Below, piece by piece: positions 24,846 through 33,821 of a DNA stretch of 64,000 nt; position 1 is the first letter of the stretch; the number at the start of each line of letters is the position of its first letter. Under the pieces are notes generated by a model. It was given only the letters and a program-made list of their open reading frames with translations, searched no databases and was not told the origin of the DNA. Position numbers and translations under genes: made by a program. The stretch lies in NCBI GenBank assembly GCA_016792805.1, contig JAEUHX010000034.1, positions 143,758 to 207,757 on the forward strand. The letters run 5' to 3'. The stretch comes from Planctomycetota bacterium (lineage in GTDB: Bacteria > Planctomycetota > UBA1135 > JACQFD01).

Positions 24846-25596
24846 CCAGGGGCTGTTGGCCGGGCTTCCGCCCGATTGCTGCCACGGTGGTGCCCCAAGG
24901 AAGCCGCACGAACGAGAGGATCCAGGCCTCAATCCTGTAAAGAACTCCCAGGAGTGCATTCGCGAGCGCCGACGGCTCGCTCACATCCGATCGTCCCACC
25001 GGGTGGCCGCCGAAGGATCTCTGCAACACGCGCCAAGCCGCCGCGATCGGGAAAAGAAAGAAATTTAGATAGGTGGTTCGTTCGACGGAGAGTCCTGCGC
25101 CCTGCAGTAGCCGCCGCAGATCCTGCGCGGAGTATCTCCGAGCTCCGTGCATTGCAACATCGTGTGGCCCGGAGAGCCACCTCAGCGCTGAATCGGTGAT
25201 GACAACGAGGCCGCCTGGCTTGAGCACTCTGGCTGCCTCTCGGATCGCCGTCGCATCGTCTCCCACATTTCGATGGTAGAGCACGTCGAACAGCGTGATC
25301 ACGTCGAAGGAACTGTCCGCGAAAGGAAGGTCTGGAAGGGCCGCGCGCCGGAGCTCCGCGAGGCTGCGCCGCCGAGCGAACCCAAGCGCAACTTCGCTGG
25401 CATCCACTCCTGTTACTTTCCCGAACTTTGAGAGCACCAAATGCATGCCGCCGGTTCCGCATCCAACATCGAGGATCTGCGGATCCTTCGGGAGAACTGA
25501 TCTTCCAAGCAGCACCTTGACGAACCGGCGCTTGCCCACGAACCACCAATGGTGGTCCTCGACTCCGAACATTTTTTCGTATTCTTCAATATTCAC
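24841..25596 (-). CDS. Class I SAM-dependent methyltransferase
   Basis: The 251-residue protein has the SAM-binding motif ILDVGCGTGG (about residues 42-51), an acidic residue after the second strand (VTGVDASE), LPFADSSFDVITLFDVLYH and LKPGGLVVITDS. The opening MFGVEDHHWWFVGKRR is often seen in methyltransferases of glycan and lipid clusters. The start is a GTG that overlaps the dapA stop by 4 bases (GTGA), so translation is coupled. The C-terminal third (about 170-235) has a hydrophobic stretch that may touch the membrane. The substrate is unknown; a sugar or lipid-linked intermediate fits the neighbourhood. Confidence 0.88.
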   Translation of the reverse strand: MNIEEYEKMFGVEDHHWWFVGKRRFVKVLLGRSVLPKDPQILDVGCGTGGMHLVLSKFGKVTGVDASEVALGFARRRSLAELRRAALPDLPFADSSFDVITLFDVLYHRNVGDDATAIREAARVLKPGGLVVITDSALRWLSGPHDVAMHGARRYSAQDLRRLLQGAGLSVERTTYLNFFLFPIAAAWRVLQRSFGGHPVGRSDVSEPSALANALLGVLYRIEAWILSFVRLPWGTTVAAIGRKPGQQPLA

Positions 25597-26483
25597 TGCG
25601 CCCCTCGAAGCTGGAAGCCGAGCTTCATCATCGCGGCGTCCATCTCCTTGCGCGTCTTCTCGCCAACCGTGACGAGCGGAAGACGCACTTCGTCCGACGC
25701 AAAAATTCCGGCTCGGTGAAGTGCATATTTCACCGGTGCCGGGTTCGTCTCGAGGAAGAGCGCGCGGAAGAAGTCGTCAAGACGATCGTTCATGCGGAGC
25801 GCCTCCTGCGCTTCACCCTCCGCCACGGCCGCCACGAGTGCGCACACATCGGCGGGGACGAGATTGGACGCCACCGACACGACGCCCGTGCCGCCGAGCG
25901 CCATGATCGGCAGCGTCGACGCGTCGTCGCCCGAAAGTACCGCCAAATCGGTGAGCTGGCGCAGCTTCGTCACGCGCTCGAGCTTCCCGGAGGCCTCCTT
26001 GACGGCGACGATATTGTTGTAGACGCAAAGGCGCGCGCACGTCTCGACATCGATCGAGACGGCGGTTCTTCCCGGGATCTCATACAGAATGATCGGGAAT
26101 CCGGGCACCGCCTTGGCGATCGCCTCGAAATGTCGGAACAGCCCTTCCTGCGTCGGCTTGTTATAGTAAGGAGTAACCACCAGCGCGCCCGTCGCTCCCG
26201 CTTCGCGCGCGTGGCGCGTCTTCTCGACGGCCACCGCGGTGGAGTTCGAGCCCGTGCCCGGGAATACGGGCACGCGCCCCGCTGCAACCTCGACCACGCG
26301 CTTCACGACGTCGTCGTATTCCTTCGAGGTCAGTGTCGAGGCTTCGCCGGTCGTTCCGCACGGCACAATTCCCGCCACGCCGCCTTCAATCTGATGCTCC
26401 ACGATTTTCGCCAGCGATTCGAAATCAACATTTCCATTGCGGAACGGCGTCGCGATGGCGGTGAAGCAGCCGGCAAGTCTCAC
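25593..26483 (-). CDS. dapA: 4-hydroxy-tetrahydrodipicolinate synthase (DapA)
   Basis: The GTG at 26483 gives 296 residues, the usual family length, with a GAGGA site 7 bases upstream; there is no ATG near. The TIM-barrel motifs are FTAIATPF at the start, GTTGE (pyruvate carboxylate binding), TPYYNKPTQEG with the catalytic Tyr, and VAVKEASG, whose Lys (about residue 161) forms the Schiff base. The enzyme condenses pyruvate with aspartate semialdehyde at the first committed step of lysine and diaminopimelate synthesis. It overlaps the methyltransferase start by 4 bases and lies 64 bases after pdxJ on the same strand. Confidence 0.97.
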   Translation of the reverse strand: MRLAGCFTAIATPFRNGNVDFESLAKIVEHQIEGGVAGIVPCGTTGEASTLTSKEYDDVVKRVVEVAAGRVPVFPGTGSNSTAVAVEKTRHAREAGATGALVVTPYYNKPTQEGLFRHFEAIAKAVPGFPIILYEIPGRTAVSIDVETCARLCVYNNIVAVKEASGKLERVTKLRQLTDLAVLSGDDASTLPIMALGGTGVVSVASNLVPADVCALVAAVAEGEAQEALRMNDRLDDFFRALFLETNPAPVKYALHRAGIFASDEVRLPLVTVGEKTRKEMDAAMMKLGFQLRGAQ

Positions 26484-26547
26484 GGGAGAATCCTCAATTC
26501 TTAGAACGGTGAAATAAGTGACAGAAAGCGAGTTCAGGTGAACCGGG

Positions 26548-27273
26548 CTATCGGGCCGGAGCGGCACCGATGGCCGCGCGCATCTCGCGCACTGCGGTGT
26601 CGAGTCCTACGAGCACCGCCCGCGCGACGATGGCGAATCCAATATTGAGCTCTTCGACGCCCTCGATGGACGCTACGGCCCCGACGTTTTTGTAATCGAG
26701 GCCGTGTCCGGCGTTCACGCGGAGGCCCCGGCGTCGCGCGAAGGCCGCCGCCTTTGCAAGCCGCGCGAGCTCGCGCGCGCGCGCGGCTCCCTTGGCGCGG
26801 GCATAGCCGCCGGTGTGGAGTTCCACAAAATCGGCCCCCGCGTCGGCGCTGGCTCGGATCGCGTCGGCGTCGGGATCGACGAACACCGACACCTCGATCC
26901 CGCCCTTTCGAAGCTGCGCAACGGCACGGCCGAGCTCCTTGCGCTTGCCGACCGCGTCGAAGCCGCCCTCGGTGGTGACCTCGAGCCGGTTTTCGGGCAC
27001 CAGGCAGACCTGGTCGGGACGAATCTCGCACGCAAAGTCGAGGATCGCCGGGGCGACCGCCGCCTCGAGGTTCAGCAGCGTCTTCACCGTGCTGCGGAGC
27101 AATCGAACGTCGCGCTCCTGGATGTGCCGGCGGTCTTCCCGCAGATGTACGGTGATCCCATCGGCGCCGGCCAGCTCGCAGAGCGCCGCCGCCATCACCG
27201 GATCGGGCTCAGCGGCGCGGCGCGCCTGACGGACGGTGGCGACGTGATCGACGTTGACGTGGAGGCGAGGCAT
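26548..27273 (-). CDS. pdxJ: Pyridoxine 5'-phosphate synthase (PdxJ)
   Basis: The ATG at 27273 gives 241 residues, the family's normal length, starting [19 protein letters not shown], the PdxJ signature. [15 protein letters not shown] follows, with the catalytic His and Glu in later strands, VELHTGGYA, and [11 protein letters not shown] near the end. The enzyme joins 1-deoxyxylulose 5-phosphate with 3-amino-2-oxopropyl phosphate to make pyridoxine 5'-phosphate, the last step of the DXP-dependent vitamin B6 pathway. It is divergent from rsmD, with 51 bases between their starts, and probably begins the dapA-methyltransferase transcript. Confidence 0.98.
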   Translation of the reverse strand: MPRLHVNVDHVATVRQARRAAEPDPVMAAALCELAGADGITVHLREDRRHIQERDVRLLRSTVKTLLNLEAAVAPAILDFACEIRPDQVCLVPENRLEVTTEGGFDAVGKRKELGRAVAQLRKGGIEVSVFVDPDADAIRASADAGADFVELHTGGYARAKGAARARELARLAKAAAFARRRGLRVNAGHGLDYKNVGAVASIEGVEELNIGFAIVARAVLVGLDTAVREMRAAIGAAPAR

Positions 27274-27324
27274 GGGATGGGGTCGGCGCGTGGCGAAGCC
27301 GCCGATTGTAGTAGCTTGGCTCCC

Positions 27325-27894
27325 ATGCGGATCATCTCGGGCACATTGCGTGGCCGGCCTCTCCTCGCCCCGCGCGACGACCGGACTCGCCCGATGCTTG
27401 AGAAGACCCGCGGCGCGATTTTTAGCATTTTGGGGGAGGCGGTCCACGGCGCTCGGGTCCTCGACCTCTACTCGGGTACGGGCTCACTCGGCTTGGAGGC
27501 GCTTTCGCGGGGTGCGGCGTCGGCCACCTTCGTGGAGCGCGATCGAACGGCGTTCGGGTTCCTCGAGCGCAACCTCCAGCAGATGGCGGTGGCCGATCGA
27601 GCGAAGGCGCTCCGAGCGCCCGTTGAAGCGGCGGCGCGCTCCCAAGCGGCGGCCAGCGCCGATCTGATCTTCCTCGACCCGCCCTATGTCGAGTGCGAGG
27701 TCCGGACGCGGCGCCCGGCCTTGGTGGCGTTGCTGACCGACCTGTTCGAGCGCGTTCTCGCGCCCGGCGGCTCTCTGGTGCTTCACTTCCCGGTGGGAGA
27801 GTTCGAGCCGAAGGCGCTGGCGCTCCTGGAGGGGGCCGACGTGCGCGAGTACGGTCGTAACGGCGTGGCCCTGCTCTCCAAGGCGTCGTCATGA
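27325..27894 (+). CDS. rsmD: 16S rRNA (guanine966-N2)-methyltransferase RsmD
   Basis: The ATG at 27325 gives 189 residues starting [13 protein letters not shown], the RsmD opening. [34 protein letters not shown] (SAM binding) and the catalytic FLDPPY (a D/N-PPY variant used for N2-guanine methylation) follow. It methylates G966 of 16S rRNA in the small ribosomal subunit. It begins a plus-strand operon and overlaps nagA by 4 bases (ATGA). Confidence 0.95.
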   Translation: MRIISGTLRGRPLLAPRDDRTRPMLEKTRGAIFSILGEAVHGARVLDLYSGTGSLGLEALSRGAASATFVERDRTAFGFLERNLQQMAVADRAKALRAPVEAAARSQAAASADLIFLDPPYVECEVRTRRPALVALLTDLFERVLAPGGSLVLHFPVGEFEPKALALLEGADVREYGRNGVALLSKASS

Positions 27895-28994
27895 ACGCCC
27901 CGCCCTTCGATCTCGTGGTGGCGAGCCGGCGCACGCTGGTGCACGGGCGGCTGCGCCCCGGATGGCTCGCGCTGCGCGATGGGCACGTGGTGCGCTGTGG
28001 CGTGGGACCGGCGCCGCGGGCGGCGGCGCGCCACGACGCAGGCGACGCACCGATTGGCCCCGCGCTGGTCGACACGCACGTCCACGGCTTCGGCGGCCAC
28101 GACGCGAGCTCGCCGGGGGTCGACGGGCTGCGGGCCATGGCGCGGGCGCTGATGGACGCCGGCACGGGAGCGTTCTGTCCGACGCTCTACCCGCTCTCGC
28201 CGGAGGCGACGCTGGAGCGGCTCGCGGCGATGGGTGAAGTTCAAAAATCACCTCAACCGGGAGAGGCGGCGATTATCGGCGCCCACCTCGAAGGGCCATT
28301 TGTGAGCCCCGATCGTCCGGGCGCGCTTGAGGCCGCGGCGTTGCGGCGGCCCGATGTGAAGCTGCTGGAGCGGTACCTCGACACGGGAATGGTGCGCGTC
28401 GTGACGCTCGCGCCCGAGTTGTCGGGCGCCGATCGGCTGATTCGGGCCTGTGTGCGAGCCGGGGTGGTGGTGTCGATGGGACACTCGCTCGCAAGCCTCG
28501 AACAATGCCGGCGCGCGGCGAAGCTCGGCGCCAGTTCGGTGACCCATGTGTTCAACGCGATGGGGGCGATTCACCACAGAAATGCCACGCTCGCGAATTT
28601 TGCACTCTTGGAGCCGGGATTCCCGACGGAGCTGATCGGCGATCTCCAGCACGTCTCCGCGCCGGCAATCGATTTGTTGCTTCGTTCGCGCGGTGCGGAG
28701 GGTATTCGCCTCGTGTCCGACGCGCTGGCGGCAGCTGGAACGCACCTGCGGCGCTTCCGCGCCGGCGGCGCCGAGCTGAAGATCCGGGACGGAATCGCTT
28801 ACAAAAACGACGGGACCATCGCCGGCTCCGCGCGGTCGCTCGCGTCGAATGTGGCGGGGCTCTGGCGCAGCGGGCTCCTCTCGCTAGAGGAGGCCTGGGC
28901 GATGGCCTCCGAGGTGCCCGCCCGGTGCGTCGGCGCCGTCTTGGTTCGCGGCTACGCGAAGATCCCGGCGGACGCCGGAAGAGCAAACCTATGA
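27891..28994 (+). CDS. nagA: N-acetylglucosamine-6-phosphate deacetylase (NagA)
   Basis: The 367-residue amidohydrolase has the metal-binding H-x-H in [11 protein letters not shown] (about residue 60), GAHLEGPF with its conserved Glu and His, [15 protein letters not shown] and the catalytic Asp in [10 protein letters not shown]. The enzyme removes the acetyl group from GlcNAc-6-phosphate in amino-sugar recycling, including that from peptidoglycan. The start overlaps the rsmD stop by 4 bases and the end overlaps purE by 4, so the three are coupled. No nagB or sugar transporter is near. Confidence 0.93.
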   Translation: MNAPPFDLVVASRRTLVHGRLRPGWLALRDGHVVRCGVGPAPRAAARHDAGDAPIGPALVDTHVHGFGGHDASSPGVDGLRAMARALMDAGTGAFCPTLYPLSPEATLERLAAMGEVQKSPQPGEAAIIGAHLEGPFVSPDRPGALEAAALRRPDVKLLERYLDTGMVRVVTLAPELSGADRLIRACVRAGVVVSMGHSLASLEQCRRAAKLGASSVTHVFNAMGAIHHRNATLANFALLEPGFPTELIGDLQHVSAPAIDLLLRSRGAEGIRLVSDALAAAGTHLRRFRAGGAELKIRDGIAYKNDGTIAGSARSLASNVAGLWRSGLLSLEEAWAMASEVPARCVGAVLVRGYAKIPADAGRANL

Positions 28995-29488
28995 ATGCAC
29001 AAATTGGAATTGTGATGGGATCCCGCTCCGATTGGGAGACGATGCGCGGCGCCGCCGAGACGCTCGAGGCGCTCGGCGTGCCCCATGAGGTGCGCGTCGT
29101 CTCGGCCCATCGGACGCCCGACATGCTCTTCGAGTACGCCTCGACGGCGGAGGCGCGCGGGCTGCGCGTACTCATCGCGGGCGCGGGCGGCGCGGCCCAT
29201 CTGCCCGGAATGTTGGCGTCGAAGACTGCGCTCCCCGTGCTCGGCGTTCCGGTGCAGTCGAAGGCCTTGAACGGGATGGATTCGCTGCTCTCTATCGTAC
29301 AAATGCCGGCGGGAATCCCCGTGGGCACGCTGGCGATCGGCCCGGCGGGAGCGGTGAATGCGGCGCTCCTCGCGGCGAGCATTCTTGGGATCTCGAATCC
29401 ACAGATCCTCGAAGCGGTCAAGCGGTGGCGCGCTGCGCGCACCGCGGAGGTGCTCGCCCACCCCGACCCGCGCAAGGAGCCGGCGTAG
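28991..29488 (+). CDS. purE: N5-carboxyaminoimidazole ribonucleotide mutase (PurE, class I)
   Basis: The 165-residue protein starts [14 protein letters not shown] and has VVSAHRTPD with the catalytic His, then [12 protein letters not shown] and [18 protein letters not shown], all class I PurE signatures. It converts N5-CAIR to CAIR in purine synthesis and acts as an octamer. Its ATG overlaps the nagA stop, and purK follows 3 bases after its own stop, so the substrate channel pair PurE-PurK is made together. The presence of purK confirms the N5-CAIR (two-enzyme) route. Confidence 0.98.
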   Translation: MNAQIGIVMGSRSDWETMRGAAETLEALGVPHEVRVVSAHRTPDMLFEYASTAEARGLRVLIAGAGGAAHLPGMLASKTALPVLGVPVQSKALNGMDSLLSIVQMPAGIPVGTLAIGPAGAVNAALLAASILGISNPQILEAVKRWRAARTAEVLAHPDPRKEPA

Positions 29489-29491
29489 CCC

Positions 29492-30649
29492 GTGCGCGTC
29501 GGGGTTCTGGGAGGCGGCCAGCTCGGCAGGATGCTCGCCCTCGCGGGGCATCCGCTGGGCCACAGCTTCACATTTCTCGATCCGACGCCCGATCCGCCGA
29601 TGGCGGCCGTGGCGCGCGGAATCCGGGCGTCGTTCGACGATCCGGCGGCGCGCGAGGAACTCGCGCGGGCGAGCGATGTGTTGACTTTCGAATTCGAGAA
29701 CGTGTCGCTCGAGGCGGCCCGCTGGATCTCGCAGCGCGTGCCACTCATGCCTTCGCTGCGGGCGCTGGAGGCAAAGCGGGACCGGCTCACGGAGAAGCAA
29801 CTCTTCGCATCTTTGGGAATTCCGACGGCGCGCTACGCGACGGCTGGGACGGCCGATGAGTTTGAGCGGGCGGTGGAGGAACTCGGTTTCCCCGTCGTTG
29901 TGAAGACGCGCTCCCAGGGCTACGACGGCAAGGGGCAGGCGGTGCTCCGCGATCCGCGGCATCTCCAGCGCGTTTGGGAGGCGCTCCGCGGTGCGCCGCT
30001 GCTGCTCGAATCTTTTGTGCCTTTCGACCGCGAGCTTTCGATTCTTGCCGTTCGGGCGCTCGATGGATCAGTGCGATCGTATCCACTCGTGGAGAATCAC
30101 CACGCGAGCGGAATTCTGCGGAATACGCTTGCTCCCGCCGAGGGCGTCGACGCCGGGCTCCAGGCGCAGGCAGAGCGTTTCGCGGGGGCGCTCCTGGAGC
30201 ATCTGCGATATGTGGGCGTGCTGGCGCTCGAGCTGTTTCAGGTGGGTGACCGCCTGCTCGCCAACGAGTTCGCGCCGAGGGTGCATAATTCCGGGCACTG
30301 GACGATTGAGGGGGCCTGGACGAGCCAATTCTCGAACCACATACGTGCGGTGACGGGGATGCCGCTCGGCGATACGCGCGTCCGGGGGCGATCCCTGATG
30401 GTCAATATTCTAGGCGAGCTGCCGGATCTCGTCCGAACGGCGGCGGTACCGCTCAGCTCGCTTCATCTGTACGGAAAGGCGCCGAAGCCGGGGCGCAAGC
30501 TCGGCCATGTGACGCTTTGCTGCGCGGGGGAGTCGCCGGCCGATCTGGCGGCCTTCGACGCGTCGCGCCGCGAATTGTTGAGTCTCGTCGACTCCCACCT
30601 CGCGGCCCCGCCCCTCGCGCCGCCGCCGACCCTCCCGTTCCCAGTCTGA
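29492..30649 (+). CDS. purK: N5-carboxyaminoimidazole ribonucleotide synthase (PurK)
   Basis: The 385-residue ATP-grasp protein starts with VGVLGGGQLGRMLALAG and has EFENVSLEAA, VVKTRSQGYDGKGQ in the ATP-grasp lid and LANEFAPRVHNSGHWTIEGAWTSQFSNH in the active site, all PurK signatures. It uses ATP and bicarbonate to carboxylate aminoimidazole ribonucleotide to N5-CAIR, the PurE substrate. The GTG start lies 3 bases after purE. It ends 8 bases before the radical SAM gene. Confidence 0.98.
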   Translation: MRVGVLGGGQLGRMLALAGHPLGHSFTFLDPTPDPPMAAVARGIRASFDDPAAREELARASDVLTFEFENVSLEAARWISQRVPLMPSLRALEAKRDRLTEKQLFASLGIPTARYATAGTADEFERAVEELGFPVVVKTRSQGYDGKGQAVLRDPRHLQRVWEALRGAPLLLESFVPFDRELSILAVRALDGSVRSYPLVENHHASGILRNTLAPAEGVDAGLQAQAERFAGALLEHLRYVGVLALELFQVGDRLLANEFAPRVHNSGHWTIEGAWTSQFSNHIRAVTGMPLGDTRVRGRSLMVNILGELPDLVRTAAVPLSSLHLYGKAPKPGRKLGHVTLCCAGESPADLAAFDASRRELLSLVDSHLAAPPLAPPPTLPFPV

Positions 30650-30657
30650 GGTCGCGC

Positions 30658-32682
30658 GTGCGCGTTCTCTTCCTCCAGCTCGCGGCTCCCAGCTATGAGC
30701 CTGCCGACCAGCGATCGAACGTGCCGCTGGCCGCGGGGAATCTGAGCGCTTACGCGAGCGCAGCCCTAGCGGGCCGCGGCGTGGAGATCGAGACGATGCC
30801 GCGGGATCTGTTGGATCGCGCCGGCGACGCGGCGCTGCTGCGCGAGATTCTCCGGCGTCGGCCCGATGCGATCGCAGCGAGCCTCTACTGCTGGAGTTCT
30901 CACAGAACGCTCGATCTGCTCTGCCGCGCCCGGGAGGCTCTTCCCGGGCTGCGCGCCATCGTCGGCGGGCCCGAGGTCGACAAGGGAAACGAATTCTTGA
31001 GCTCCTACGCGGGGCGGGCCTTCGACTGGGCCGCCTCCGGCGAAGGCGAGGAGCTTTTTGTGCAGTGGATCGAGTTCTCCTTGGCCGGATCCGGCTTTGA
31101 CGCCATCGACGGTCTCGGTGTCGTCGGACCAGACGGCACCATGGTTTGGGCGCCGCCGAGGGCTCCCGTGCGCGATCTGGCGAAGCTTCCGTCGCCCTAC
31201 CTCGACGGCTGCCTCGAGCTGCGTCGCGCCGGGATTGCACATTTGGAAACCGCGCGCGGCTGCGTCTTCGAATGTGACTTTTGCTTCTATCACGCCGACT
31301 TTCGAAAAGTGAGGACGTTCCCTCGGGAGCGCGTCGCCAAGGAGATCGAAGGGCTCCTCGACGCCGGCGTCCATGATCTGTATTTAATGGATCCGACCTT
31401 CAATGGCCACTCGGGCTATCGGGAGACGTTGCGCACGCTCAAGCGCAAGCTCGAAGCGCGCAACGCGCACGTCCACACGGAACTCATCGCCGAGCCGATG
31501 AATGCCAAGAATGTGGCGGAGCTCGTCGACTCAGGGATCACGAGCGTCGAGGTGGGGCTCCAGACCACGACGCCGGATGCGCTGGCGGCTGTGGGACGCC
31601 ACTTCGAGCGCACCCGATTCGCGCGCGGCTGCCGCGAGCTGACGGGGGCGGGGATCGCCGTCGAGATCGGTACGATCGTTGGGCTTCCAAAGGACACGCC
31701 CGATGGCATGCGGGCGACATTTTTGTATGCTCGAGATGAGTGCGGTGAGGGCACGGAGACGGTTCCCTTCATTCTCTCGCTGCTGCCGGCGACGGTCCTT
31801 CGCTCTCGCGCGAGCACATTCGGCATCGAGTACCGGCGGTTCCCCCCGTATCAGATCGTCCGGACGCCCACCTTCGACGACGCGGGCGTCCGCGAAACGC
31901 TCCGCACTTATTCACAAATATTCGAGAGCGACCTCGATCCAGTTCCCACAATACGCCTCGTCGAGTCGGGTGGATTCGAGGATCCGGAGCTCCAGGGCGG
32001 GGTGCCGCTGAGGCGAGCCATTCTCACTCCCTCCTCCGCGGCTCAGGATGTGTGGAGCACGAGCGGAGCGAGGCTCGCGGACCGAGTCGAGGCGAACTTT
32101 TGTGTGATTGCGCGCAAGGTGGCCTGCCGAGACGACGTGAGAGCGCTCACGGCCTTTCTGCGGCCAATCCGCGCGGCGAATCCCCACGGCCTCGTCGAAG
32201 TCGCCCTCGAGATCGAGCGCCCCTTCGACCTGCCGGCGGCGATCGCGGAGCTGCGCGCCGCGCTCCCGCCGATCGAAGGGCACTACCTCAACGAGCATCT
32301 TCGGTTCACCGCCCCGCCAGGAGCCGATCTGTCGCTTCGTGCGGCGTTGCTCCTTCCGGTCTCCTCCTTCGGCACATGGGGGCGCGGCCTCGCCGAGTGC
32401 CTCCCTGCCATCTGGACCGCACAAGTCGCGAGAGAGACGGATTTGTTGCCTCTACTGGAAGGGCCCATCGAGCTCGGAGCGCTTCTGTTGGATCCCGCCC
32501 CCGGGCTCGACATTCGACGCCTGGTCGGGATCGCGGGGGACGATGCTTGCGACCTCCGATTCCGTTGTTCCGCCGATCAGCGGGCGGCCGACGAAGCGCT
32601 GGGCCTGCCCCCCCACCCGCCCGAGTCGATTGGGATCCTCGGGGGTGCAGGCGCCCTGCGCACGATTCTCCGCGACGCATAG
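30658..32682 (+). CDS. B12-binding-domain radical SAM protein
   Basis: The GTG at 30658 gives 674 residues starting VRVLFLQLAAPSYEP. Residues 1-150 are a Rossmann-like cobalamin-binding region (with IVGGPEVDKG and ASGEGEE). The cluster motif C-x3-C-x2-C is at residues 202, 206 and 209 in ARGCVFECDFCFYH. The barrel continues with YLMDPTFNG and VEVGLQTTTPDAL. The C-terminal 200 residues resemble the extra domain of proteins annotated DUF4080/BchE-like. Such enzymes do radical-driven methylation or cyclisation. Its place after purK suggests co-transcription but no shared pathway. Product and substrate are unknown. The upstream extension to 30517 overlaps purK and is rejected. Confidence 0.88.
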   Translation: MRVLFLQLAAPSYEPADQRSNVPLAAGNLSAYASAALAGRGVEIETMPRDLLDRAGDAALLREILRRRPDAIAASLYCWSSHRTLDLLCRAREALPGLRAIVGGPEVDKGNEFLSSYAGRAFDWAASGEGEELFVQWIEFSLAGSGFDAIDGLGVVGPDGTMVWAPPRAPVRDLAKLPSPYLDGCLELRRAGIAHLETARGCVFECDFCFYHADFRKVRTFPRERVAKEIEGLLDAGVHDLYLMDPTFNGHSGYRETLRTLKRKLEARNAHVHTELIAEPMNAKNVAELVDSGITSVEVGLQTTTPDALAAVGRHFERTRFARGCRELTGAGIAVEIGTIVGLPKDTPDGMRATFLYARDECGEGTETVPFILSLLPATVLRSRASTFGIEYRRFPPYQIVRTPTFDDAGVRETLRTYSQIFESDLDPVPTIRLVESGGFEDPELQGGVPLRRAILTPSSAAQDVWSTSGARLADRVEANFCVIARKVACRDDVRALTAFLRPIRAANPHGLVEVALEIERPFDLPAAIAELRAALPPIEGHYLNEHLRFTAPPGADLSLRAALLLPVSSFGTWGRGLAECLPAIWTAQVARETDLLPLLEGPIELGALLLDPAPGLDIRRLVGIAGDDACDLRFRCSADQRAADEALGLPPHPPESIGILGGAGALRTILRDA

Positions 32683-32760
32683 CGGCTCAAGTCGCGCGCG
32701 GGGAGATTCCGAAAGTGCGCGCGTCCCCGGCAACCCACCGCATCCCCGCGGTTCCTGCCC

Positions 32761-33636
32761 ATGAAGCTCCTCATCACAATTGCCCTTGGCGCGCTCGCCG
32801 GCGCTGCGGTCGCCCAGCAGCCGCTCCCGGACAAGACCACCGATTCCTTCTCGCGCAATGACCTGCTTTTCAATGCGCTGACGAAGGTGGTTCCTCACTC
32901 CCTCAGCGCAGTGCGGAATGCGCCCGAAGCCTACCGAGGCCTTCCCGTCGAGATGGATGTCCAGTTCCACGAGACGCGAAGATCAACGAATCCATTCTTC
33001 ACTCGATTTACCACAGAAAGCTATCTGTGCTTCGCTGCCTGGGGAGCCGAGCAGGCGCTTTGGCATCGCGAAGAGTACGAGAACGACTTCGCTTTCTTCT
33101 TCGTGGATCGCTACTCGCAGTACTTCCGTACGATTCTCGAGGCCAAGCCTTACCAGCGGCTTCGCGTGACGGCGATCGTCCGCGACGTTTTCCGCGGAAG
33201 GCCCTACATCGAAGTCACGAAGCTCAAGATCACCGACGATAGCGTCTCGGAAGCCACGATCTTCCATGGTGCGAAGGCACAGAAGGCGATGGCTGCTGGC
33301 GAAACCGGCGCCGCGCTCGCCGCCTACGAGGAGGCGCTTCGCGCGAACCTTCCCTCGGATGCCCGCGCGCGCATGCTCGCCGACATGGCCAACGTACATC
33401 TGGTTCGCAACGACAAGGTGAACGCGCTGGCCGCGCTCGCCGACGCGAAGCGGCTCGTGCCGGGCGACAAGCGTTACGAGCAGGCGTACAACGAAGTGGA
33501 GACGGCTCCCGCAAAGCCGATCACGGACATCGCGAAGATTGAGGTTCCAAAAGTGAAGTCGGCGGACGCGCCTGCTTCGCGGCCTTCCGGCGATGCTCCG
33601 GCCGATGCCTCCGCCAAGACGGGCGGCGGAAAGTAG
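32761..33636 (+). CDS. Secreted hypothetical protein with TPR-like region
   Basis: The 291-residue protein has a signal peptide (MKLLITIALGALAGAAVAQ) and then an OB-like, beta-rich domain (about residues 30-170) with FHETRRSTNPFFTRFTTE and YQRLRVTAIVRDVFRGRPYIEV stretches. A tetratricopeptide-like helical pair follows (about 180-255; AAYEEALRANLPSD, VHLVRNDKVNALAALADAKRLVPG), then an Ala/Pro/Asp-rich tail. Export to the periplasm or surface is inferred from the signal. I do not recognise the family. A strong terminator lies 120 bases downstream. Confidence 0.75.
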   Translation: MKLLITIALGALAGAAVAQQPLPDKTTDSFSRNDLLFNALTKVVPHSLSAVRNAPEAYRGLPVEMDVQFHETRRSTNPFFTRFTTESYLCFAAWGAEQALWHREEYENDFAFFFVDRYSQYFRTILEAKPYQRLRVTAIVRDVFRGRPYIEVTKLKITDDSVSEATIFHGAKAQKAMAAGETGAALAAYEEALRANLPSDARARMLADMANVHLVRNDKVNALAALADAKRLVPGDKRYEQAYNEVETAPAKPITDIAKIEVPKVKSADAPASRPSGDAPADASAKTGGGK

Positions 33637-33758
33637 AGTCTCCATGGGCCGCGTTCGAGCGGCCCTCGGAGTCCATGCTCCAGAACAGCGTGGTGCGGAT
33701 TGATACAGAATTCGAGGCGGTTTCCGTCCTCGACCGATACGGTGTGGTGAAGGGAGGG

Positions 33759-33790
33759 CAGGGTCCGGACTCTTCGGACCCTGCTTTTTT
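33759..33790 (+). terminator. Rho-independent terminator
   Basis: A perfect 9-bp stem, CAGGGTCCG (33759-33767) with CGGACCCTG (33775-33783), closes a 7-base loop and is followed by CTTTTTT. It ends the transcript of the secreted protein at 32761 and lies just before the hybrid kinase start at 33822. Confidence 0.92.
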
Positions 33791-33821
33791 GCTTTCCATC
33801 GTGTGACGGAGAGTTGACGCC

